Origin: Baffinella frigidus
Lineage: Eukaryota > Cryptophyceae > Cryptomonadales > Baffinellaceae
NCBI GenBank assembly: GCA_026770585.1
Contig: MU646304.1
Coordinates: 1,819,065 to 1,832,587, forward strand
DNA length: 13,523 nt
Direction of reading: 5' to 3'
Position 1 is the stretch's first letter. Each line of letters begins with the position of its first letter. Made by a program: the position numbers and the translations under genes. Positions 7,688-13,523 of this stretch are shown one piece after another. The notes beneath the pieces are model-generated. The model ran no database searches, had not been told where the DNA came from, and worked only from the letters and a program-made list of their open reading frames with translations.

Positions 7688-10580
7688 ATGACGAGCCGCA
7701 AGCCGCCCGCTCGCCCGTGGTCTGCGCGGCCCGCGCAGAATGCACGAGGAGGGGAGACAGGATCGCTGAATTTCGTGGGAGGCAGCCAGGCCCAGACCTC
7801 GCAGGCAGCGCACCCCTGGCTTCGGAACGAGGAGCAGATGCAGATGCAACCGCGCCCTGTTTCAGCCCAGGCGCGCCTCGCGCTCCCTCCGGCAACCTCT
7901 GCCACGCGCCCCGGCTCAGCATCTGCTACACGCCCCGGCTCTGCAGCGTCCACGCGCCCAGGATCAGCGACCGGGGCGAGAGGGGTGCCGGGAATGACCC
8001 AAGAAGAGTCGACGGACCAAGGGCGAGACGGGCGCGGGTCGATGAGCCGCCGGGCGTCATCAGCGTTCTCGCGTTCGTCCTCGATATCGCGAACGCGGTC
8101 GGGTGGGGAAGATAGTGACGATGAAGATGCCCAGTATCTGGAGAAGCATTCCGGGAAGGTGAACTGGGAGGCGATCTCGCGCGCGGAACGCACCATCTTC
8201 GCCTCGGCGTCGCTCAAGATGGAGACTGCGCTCGCGGAGCTGAACCTGCTGGGGGGGACGCCATCCTTGGAGGGGGGCGGTAGCACGATAGCAAGCGAGG
8301 AGCCGAATCAGTTCCGCACAGCCGTGTGTTGCCGCGTGCTCGACACCCTCGCAGACTCCATGCACGAAAAACACCGCTTCCTCTACAAACGCATCGCCCA
8401 GGAAATGCTGTTTTCGATCTACGGGGCGTATCCGAAACCCGGAAGTGAGAGGGGAAAGGCGGCGTTGAGTGAGCCGTTCCGGTTCGACCTGGTTCCGTAC
8501 TACGCCAAGTGGGAGAGCCTGCATAATGACGTGTCTCTCGTCCGCCGCGAGCGCGACATTCTCCAGGTCCCCAAGTGTTTAGGGTCCAGCATTCAGGGGG
8601 GTTAGGGTTCCCACATCATTCACGCCCGGTCTCCTTCCGTGGAGTGTGCAGGCGGGCTCCACTCAACTGACCGCTCAGCTGCGTTTCGTTCGCAGCGTTT
8701 TGCTCCACTCTTGTGTGCAGATGCGCTTCACCAGACCGAGACGTTGGGCGTGTTCGCGATTGGCAGAGGCGTTGTTCTGCCGAGGTGCCGTGTCTGTGTT
8801 CCAGGGCTGTCTGCTGACACCCGCCACACTGCGGGCCTCCCACCCCCAACCTGGGCATGTGTTCCGATGCCCCAAAAGACACTGACTATGCTGTCATGAA
8901 ACACTTGGGGAGGGCTTGAGGGGTGGGTATTTTGGTGTTGCAAGGTGGTTGACTGTCGGGGGAGCAAGCCTGCCTGATCCAACCCGCACCCCTGAACCCC
9001 ATACCAGGCATGGAAGGACGAGCACGAGACTGCGATCGCAGACCTGCAGGAGGAAGTAGCGGGCGCGAAGAGGATGCAGCACGCGGCAGAGCTGGACGAG
9101 GTGATTGGCAAGGTGCAGCTACGCCAGCAGGAAGAGCGCTTCCACGCCGAGCTCGCTCATGTCCGTTCCCCCCATACGCGTGTACCCTGTAAACGTCACG
9201 AATTCAGGACACGGTCAGGGGTGAATGATCGGGGATCGGGGTAGGAATGCCCCGAAACCTGGAGCCCGAAACCCGAAACTCGAAACCGAAAGCTTGGACC
9301 CGAACCCAGGCTGCTCTGAGGAGTGCTGCGTTTCGCCGGCGGCGTCGCTCCCAGTCGGCACCCCTTGGAAACCTACGTCCAGAGAGGGGCAAGGCATGAG
9401 GGGGGCGAGGGGCGAGGAGCGGGAGGCGAGACGTAGGGGGGGTGGGGCGTGAGGAGGTGTGGCGCTGCAGGGGTGGGCTGCTACGTCTGTCAGGCAATGG
9501 CTCTATCGCTAGGAGTGGCGACAGACTGTCACACCCCGCGGGGCGGGAGGAGGCGTGGCCCAAACCTGAACCCACCCGACATGCTAACCCCGAAACGTTG
9601 GTGCAGGAGCGGGCGGAGACGGTCAAGGCCCTCAAGGCCGACGCGATCAAGGTCACCACCTCGAAACTCTCAACCCCTGAACTTTCCAAAATCTACACCC
9701 TAGAACCTAAAACCTAAACCCTGAGCCTCTCAACCTAAAACCTACACCCTACACCATAAAACCGCTCAATCTTGAACCTTGACTAGTAGAACCTAGACCC
9801 TAAACCCCAACCCCCAAACCCTAACCCCCAAACCCTAACCCTAAACCCTAAACCCTAAACCCTAAACCCTAAACCCTAAACCCTGAACCCTGAACCCTGA
9901 ACCTTAAACCCTAAACCCTAAACCCTAAACCCTGAACCCTAAAGCCTAAAACCTAAAACCTAAAACCATACACTCTGAAAAGGTGACGAAGATCAGCCAC
10001 CTGAAGAAAGACTACGACAACTGTGTGATGAAGATGTCTGGAATGGTCCCGGCTGCCGAGGTCGAGGAGAGCCAACGCACCATCCAGGTTTCACCTACCC
10101 TCACTATGCCACAACCTCACTGCCTGCGCGCACACCCTCACAACCTGACTGGCTGCGAGCCCCCATGCCACTGGGTTGGTGAGGTGATGTCTCCGTGTCC
10201 ATGGCAGGAAGGCGCGCTGGCTGGGCTCTGACGTTTGACTCCCACGCCTGACACCCATCCGCTTGGTTCAACGCACACACCGCTGCTGTGTCCCGCATTT
10301 TGCCACACCATCACACTCGCAATCACACTCACAATCACAATCACAATCATAATCACAATCATAATCACAATCACAATCACAATCGCAATCGCAATCACAC
10401 TCACAATGACAACCACAACCACACTGACAACCACACACGCGCGCGCGACCCAGGCTCGGCACGCTCTCCCCCCGCGCGTAGCCTCGGGGGTGAGGAAGTG
10501 GCGTGATTCAGACTCTTGCAGGCGCTCTGGGAGCTGATGGCCGAGGTCCAGGCCGAGACCCTCGAAGCTATCTCTACCCG
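7688..10580 (+). CDS. TSNAXIP1-like coiled-coil protein, probable ciliary/flagellar; exons 1-5
   Basis: Exons: 7688-8566, 9008-9160, 9607-9651, 9983-10087, 10522-10580 (phase-2 end, less sure). The first four junctions are phase 0 and GT-AG, giving about 413 residues. Residues 1-150 are disordered: an 8-residue tandem repeat with core TRPGSA (about 72-95), an SR-rich segment (116-137) and an acidic patch EDSDDED. From about 155 it becomes helical: FRTAVCCRVLDTLADSMHEK, YYAKWESLHNDVSLVRRERD-ILQ, AWKDEHETAIADLQEEVAG, LRQQEERFHAELAH, ERAETVKALKADAIK, VTKISHLKKDYDNCVMKM, then SGMVPAAEVEESQRTIQALW. This layout, an N-terminal helical domain followed by coiled coil and an MVP-x(3)-[EF] motif, recalls TSNAXIP1, a translin-associated-X-interacting protein of testis and cilia. 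The match is by eye and other ciliary coiled-coil families remain possible. The start is the first ATG before the long open exon; exon 1 is unbroken for 293 codons. Confidence 0.75.
7906..7980 (+). repeat. 24-base tandem repeat in coding exon 1
   Basis: Three in-frame units of the form (C)CACGCGCCCCGGCTCAGCATCTG encode ATRPGSAS, ATRPGSAA and STRPGSAT in the disordered N-terminus of the TSNAXIP1-like protein. Confidence 0.85.
8567..9007 (+). other. Intron 1 of the TSNAXIP1-like gene
   Basis: Donor CTCCAG|GTCCCC, acceptor CCATACCAG|GCATGG. Near the donor are two G-rich telomere-like bits (TTTAGGG at about 8579, GGTTAGGGTT at about 8598). The rest shows no repeat family or gene. Confidence 0.65.
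9161..9606 (+). other. Intron 2 of the TSNAXIP1-like gene, with a CCCGAAA-type tract
   Basis: At 9249-9296 the sequence CCCGAAACCTGGAGCCCGAA, then ACCCGAAACTCGAAACCGAA is a degenerate 7-8-base repeat, one base away from CCCTAAA. A further GC-rich stretch and a short match to 150-175 follow. The acceptor is TTGGTGCAG|GAGCGG. Confidence 0.6.
9691..9970 (+). repeat. Telomere-type CCCTAAA array filling intron 3 of the TSNAXIP1-like gene
   Basis: Consecutive AAACCCT units, perfect at about 9838-9890, with CCCTGAA, CCCCAAA, CCTAAAA and CCTACACC variants at the edges. The whole 331-base intron (9652-9982) is mostly this array. The unit equals the plant-type telomere repeat TTTAGGG read as its C-strand. 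Confidence 0.92.
10306..10440 (+). repeat. Hexanucleotide (AATCAC)n array in intron 4 of the TSNAXIP1-like gene
   Basis: About 20 units of AATCAC with variants AATCAT, AATCGC, ACTCAC and CCACAA. The array is open in several frames but lies between exon 4 (donor 10087) and exon 5 (acceptor 10521). Confidence 0.88.
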
Positions 10581-11353
10581 GTGCTGCCCCCCCCCCACCC
10601 GCGCTCTCGCCCCTACCCATGCATGCTGCCACCCGGTGCCGTGTTTGCTACTGCCGCATCATGCTGCCAGCCACGCCCACCCACCCTCCTGGTGTTGTGG
10701 ACAGAGACTCTTCACGCCATCTCTTGCCGGTGCCGTCCTCGCCCTTTCTCTCTCTCTCGCTTGCTCGCTCGCTTTCTCTCTCTATCTCTCTCTCTCTCTC
10801 TCGCTCGCTCGCTCTTTCTCTCTCTCCCTCTCCCTCTCTCGCTCGCTCTGTGCATGCTGCCTGCCCCGCCCACCTGCCGTCTCCGTCTGGCGGCACCACC
10901 ATGGCAACCCTTTTTCTCGTATCGGTGTTGCCTGGAAACACCGACCTCCGAACGCGACATGGGTAGACGATTCCACAACAGGTGGCGCACCCCGGCGTGG
11001 CCTCTCCACAGCCCGGTACATAGCAGGGCGTGCTGATGGAAGTGCTCGCACACCCAGTGTGGTGCGCTGCCGTCACTCAAGGCAGCCAGCCCCCTGGTGG
11101 TGCCCGCAACACATGCAGAGACAGACTGACCGACAGACAGACAGACAGAGCGCGAGAGAGAGATATATATGTGTACTGACACTGAAGGAAACACCGGGCG
11201 GGGCAGGCACACGCGGCTTCTCCCCCCCTCGACGGAGCTCAAGGACGGCACCTCCATAGGTCTCATCCCACCGCTCCCCCAGGCTCCACACCGCGGTCGT
11301 GTATTCAACTTAACAACCCTCGCAACTTAATGACCCTCGGCTTTCCCGCGTAG
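10581..11353 (+). other. Stretch between exon 5 and candidate exon 6; likely intron with an unresolved exon
   Basis: Contains a CT/CGCT microsatellite (10744-10850) and a CAGA tetranucleotide tract (11117-11150). Exon 5 ends in phase 2 while the exon at 11354 needs phase 1, so either one exon is hidden here or the exon 5 donor is misplaced. I could not find it with confidence. Confidence 0.5.
10744..10850. repeat. CT / CTCG microsatellite
   Basis: Runs of CTCTCT interspersed with CGCTCGCT. Open frames through it on either strand are only low-complexity SLSLS or REREREs. Confidence 0.85.
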
Positions 11354-11541
11354 GCCACCTGCTCCGTGGAAGCGAGTCACTCTTCGACCTGCGATCGATG
11401 CCGTTCCAACAGAAGCTGCGGCGGTGGGTGGCGCACAAGACGTGGCATTCGATCGATGCTGAGGCTCCTGGGGGCGCGCTGGGGCACGCGTGGCATGACG
11501 GTGCTTTCTTTGTTCATCTCCTCTCCGCGTGCCAGAACAAG
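11354..11541 (+). CDS. Candidate exon 6 of the TSNAXIP1-like gene
   Basis: Between TTTCCCGCGTAG| and AACAAG|GTACCC the sequence is open in a sensible frame: LLRGSESLFDLRSMPFQQKL, RRWVAHKTWHSIDAE, then HDGAFFVHLLSACQNK. Start phase is 1 and end phase 0. The amphipathic helical pattern could match the C-terminal helical region of TSNAXIP1-like proteins, but the similarity is loose. It lies on the same strand as, and downstream of, exons 1-5; membership in that gene is inferred. Confidence 0.55.
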
Positions 11542-12427
11542 GTACCCGTCTCCGCCGATGATACAATATCATGTAGGGTACCCTAATAGGGTTGAGGGTT
11601 GAGGGTTTCACGGTGTGGTCACGTCCGCCCATGGGCCCTACGGTCGGCGGTGTTCTAGGAGCCGCGTACCCCCCTAGAAACGGCGTGCGTCCTTCTCTGC
11701 TCCTCAGATGCACGCGCCCAGTCACTACCGTGCGTCCCAAGGACCGAGGCTGCCTGCCCGCGGTGGCACCTCACGGGGGGTCGCTTGCTACCGGGGGGGG
11801 TGATGAGGCCCCGTGGGGGGTGGTGCTGGTTGGCGGGGGGACTGCCAGCGAGCCCTGCCTGTCAGGGTGTGTCTGCGACGGGAAGGTGCGCCTTTTGCGA
11901 GCAGCACCTTGGGCGGCTACTCTCGCGGCAGCATACACACCCTCGGGAAGAGTCTGGCCATCCGTGCGCTCCTGCCTAGTGTAAGGGTGGACGCCCTAGT
12001 CCCTGCGGCTTCCTCGTTCGGACGTTCCTATTCACCCTACGGTATTGCATACCCACACAGCGGACTTCGAAGGGGTTTCGATCAACCCTTAAGCAATAAG
12101 ACCTACGACCCACCGGTAGGCAGCCCGTAGGGACATAGCTGGGCTCCTACGGATAAGGAAACGGAAATTTGGCCCGGTTTGGCCGAAAATCCCTTCGTAG
12201 CCCGCTGTATACCGGTAGCACCCTACGGAATGCCGGAAATAGGTTCACGCCGGAATCAGGGCGTCCACCCTTGGCGGAGTGACGTGAGTGACGGACGCTG
12301 ACCACAGGAGGCGAGGGGTGAGCAGGCGCGTTCGAGGTCTGGGGTGTACGGTGTGGCGCGCATGGCTGGTGTAGCGGAGTGACGTGGGTGACGGTCACTG
12401 ACCGAGAGGGTGGCGGGAGGTGAGCAG
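11542..12427 (+). other. Probable intron between candidate exons 6 and 7
   Basis: Opens with a G-rich telomere-like bit (TAGGGTACCCTAATAGGGTT, then GAGGGTTGAGGGTTT at about 11575-11612). Later parts hold an inverted repeat (12040-12215) and a tandem duplication (12275-12430). Reading frames at 11592-12130 lack any family pattern. Confidence 0.45.
12040..12215. repeat. Imperfect inverted repeat (about 45-base arms)
   Basis: Left arm about 12044-12090 contains CACAGCGGACTTCGAAGGGG, then TTTCGATCAACCC. The right arm at about 12165-12215, reversed, contains ATACAGCGGGCTACGAAGGG, then ATTTTCGGCCAAACC. The repeats CACCCTACGGTATTGC (12032) and CACCCTACGGAATGCC (12220) bracket it in direct orientation. 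Confidence 0.6.
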
Positions 12428-12430
12428 GTG
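12275..12430 (+). repeat. Two-copy tandem duplication, period about 98 bases
   Basis: GGAGTGACGTGAGTGACGGA (12277) and GGAGTGACGTGGGTGACGGT (12375) both continue with CGCTGACC/CACTGACC and end in GAGGTGAGCAGG-like sequence. The second copy supplies the GAGCAG acceptor of the candidate exon at 12428. Confidence 0.75.
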
Positions 12431-12493
12431 CTCATGAGCGGAGACGAGCTGGCCATGACTGACATTCCCGCCCGCGCCGCGAGAGTCGAGAAG
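12428..12493 (+). CDS. Candidate exon 7 of the TSNAXIP1-like gene (22 codons)
   Basis: GAGCAG|GTG CTC ATG ... GTC GAG AAG|GTCTAC gives VLMSGDELAMTDIPARAAR plus VEK, phase 0 at both ends and so compatible with exon 6 (ends phase 0) and exon 8 (starts phase 0). There is AG|GT at both borders. Its 3' half recurs in degraded form twice downstream. No family assignment is possible from so short a peptide. Confidence 0.4.
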
Positions 12494-12510
12494 GTCTACC
12501 TCGGCCCCAC

Positions 12511-12570
12511 TTCATCCGGCCTCCTCAGTAAATGCATTCATCCGGGCTCCTTATTAAATACATTTAGATG
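12511..12570 (+). repeat. Two tandem partial arms of the 12946-13080 hairpin element
   Basis: TTCATCCGGCCTCCTCAGTA and then TTCATCCGGGCTCCTTATTA followed by AATACATTTAGATG both match the left arm of the hairpin downstream. Confidence 0.75.
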
Positions 12571-12596
12571 TTTTTTGTTGTGGAGCGTGTGAACCG

Positions 12597-12738
12597 AGTC
12601 GAGAGTCGAGAAGGTGCGCGTCGCGTCCCCGTGCCTGTTTTCAGAGGGGAATGGGCTGAAATCAGGGTAGTTGAGCCTGCCCGTGCCTGTTTGCTGTCAG
12701 GCTATGCACCCTTCCGGGCGCGGATGGAGGGAGGGAGA

Positions 12739-12780
<42 letters not shown>

Positions 12781-12846
12781 ATGCACCCCCAGGGAGGGAG
12801 GGCGGGCATAGCAGACATTCCCGACCGCGCGCATTGCATCGAGAAG
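12597..12846 (+). repeat. Degraded copies of the end of candidate exon 7
   Basis: GAGAGTCGAGAAG|GTGCGCG at 12601-12620 repeats the last 13 bases of candidate exon 7. CAGACATTCCCGACCGCGCG at 12812, then CATTGCATCGAGAAG|GTGCGC, repeats its last 40 or so (DIPDRAHCIEK versus DIPARAARVEK). A (GA)n tract at 12727-12778 lies between them. Confidence 0.6.
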
Positions 12847-12945
12847 GTGCGCTTATCTGGGGGAAACCATTTGTCTTTCGGTTCCTGGCAACGAAAGTTA
12901 ATACACAATTCGTTCTTACTAGTAATATGATGGATAAAGTGGAAC

Positions 12946-13080
12946 GGCCTAGCTCTGCCTCCATTCATCCGGGCTCCTCATTAAATACATTTAGATGCCA
13001 TGTGTACTGGATCGTGTGTACGGTGTCCTGGTCTAAATATTTTCAATGAGGAGCCCCGATTAAGTGAGGCAGAGCTAGCC
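12946..13080. mobile_element. MITE-like hairpin with about 50-base arms
   Basis: Left arm 12946-12998 (GGCCTAGCTCTGCCTC...ATCCGGGCTCCTCATTAAAT...TTTAGAT) and right arm 13030-13080 are near-perfect reverse complements with a loop of about 32 bases. Partial copies of the arm occur at 12511-12570, so it is a repeated unit. AAGTGG lies 4 bases outside the left arm and directly after the right arm, a possible target duplication. It encodes nothing. Confidence 0.75.
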
Positions 13081-13324
13081 AAGTGGTCACGGGTGTGGCG
13101 GCACGTCGCCCGTTAGGTCCTTGCGGGTGCCAATGCTCCCAGCATACGCGGACACCTTGCCCTCCCGTGGAAAGACACGGCAGAACCGGCGCAAGGGTAG
13201 TCGTCAAGTGGGGCGCATCAGTTGATCCAGAGGATCTCGCTCACTGCATCACCTCCATCGGTGATAAAGTGGATCTGGTCCAGTTGGTCGGTAATCAAGA
13301 AGTCTTTCTGTTTCTCTGGTGCAG

Positions 13325-13435
13325 GAGGTAACAAAGCTGAACGGGGTGGCGTTGGTGACGGCTCTGGAGCTGGAGCAAGCCGAGGAGGCGGATGTCACCC
13401 TTGCCGTAGCCGCCATCTTCTCTCATTTCCCCAAG
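13325..13435 (+). CDS. Candidate exon 8, probably of the TSNAXIP1-like gene
   Basis: TTCTCTGGTGCAG|GAG GTA ACA ... TTC CCC AAG|GTTCCC encodes EVTKLNGVALVTALELEQAE followed by EADVTLAVAAIFSHFPK, with phase 0 at both ends. The acceptor has a good pyrimidine tract. The peptide is helical and acidic, plausible as part of a C-terminal helical or degenerate EF-hand-like region. The gene would continue past the right edge. Confidence 0.55.
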
Positions 13436-13523
13436 GTTCCCACCTCTGTCCAAACTTGAATCTGTCCAAAAGTTGACCTGTTGCTGCCAAATGTCTCCAA
13501 TCGTTTCGTGGCCTCCGGGGGGG

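Noticed and set aside
7444-8286. 280-residue minus-strand open frame opposite exon 1 of the TSNAXIP1-like gene
   Set aside because: It is the antisense shadow of a GC-rich real exon; its peptide is Arg/Ser/Pro-rich without family pattern, while the plus-strand frame has repeats and helices that fit a protein.
10235-10537. Plus-strand frames of HNHNHN or TITITI repeats
   Set aside because: Same hexamer array in other frames; it lies inside an intron between two supported exons.
10138-10632. Minus-strand frame with a VIVIVIVIM stretch that looks like a membrane segment
   Set aside because: It is the reverse reading of the (AATCAC)n hexamer array, not a real transmembrane helix.
12410-12592. 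60-residue frame running on past 12493
   Set aside because: Beyond the GAGAAG|GTCTAC donor it enters repeat-arm sequence (CIHPGSLLNTF), so only the 22-codon segment was kept as a candidate exon.
1-13523. True chromosome end or telomere
   Set aside because: The CCCTAAA and CCCTACA arrays are internal, short and degenerate, and lie between exons of genes; no terminal array is present at either window edge.
1-13523. CRISPR array, bacterial operon, rRNA or tRNA gene
   Set aside because: Repeats are tandem without unique regular spacers, genes are intron-split, and no cloverleaf or ribosomal core sequence was recognised.

Overview
The window is nuclear DNA of a eukaryote. It is GC-rich, the genes are split by many GT-AG introns, and the non-coding part is full of microsatellites, minisatellites and telomere-like CCCTAAA/CCCTACA arrays. 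The CCCTAAA unit (TTTAGGG type) and the composition fit a unicellular alga or related protist. A TSNAXIP1-like coiled-coil gene suggests a lineage that builds flagella. I cannot name the species. No rRNA, tRNA, CRISPR, viral or bacterial operon signal was seen.

Three protein genes can be assembled by joining exons whose splice phases and protein families agree. (1) Plus strand, 337-3531: the 3' part of a gene for a cysteine-containing leucine-rich-repeat protein of the F-box/LRR (AMN1/FBXL) type. Six visible exons carry about five LRRs and the stop codon; the 5' end lies left of the window. (2) Minus strand, 6765-4122: a complete six-exon gene for a 288-residue BAR-domain protein, convergent with gene 1. 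(3) Plus strand, 7688 onward: a coiled-coil protein resembling TSNAXIP1, with five well-supported exons to 10580. Three further candidate exons (11354-11541, 12428-12493, 13325-13435) are phase-compatible with one another, and the gene probably leaves the window on the right. Genes 2 and 3 are divergent, with a 922-base interval between their start codons.

Introns and spacers carry the unusual content. Four copies of a palindromic MITE-like element with a shared 20-base terminal inverted repeat (CAGGGGTACCTCGCTCATAA) sit in the introns and 3' flank of the LRR gene. One LRR-gene intron is largely a CCCTACA array and one intron of gene 3 is largely CCCTAAA. A BAR-gene intron is built of a minisatellite that appears to have grown out of the exon-intron boundary. 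The right end (12000-13100) holds a 135-base hairpin, a second inverted repeat, a tandem duplication and partial copies of a candidate exon.

The three genes have no obvious shared pathway: a possible substrate-selecting LRR protein, a membrane-curvature protein and a probable ciliary protein. All functions are inferred from sequence patterns read by eye.
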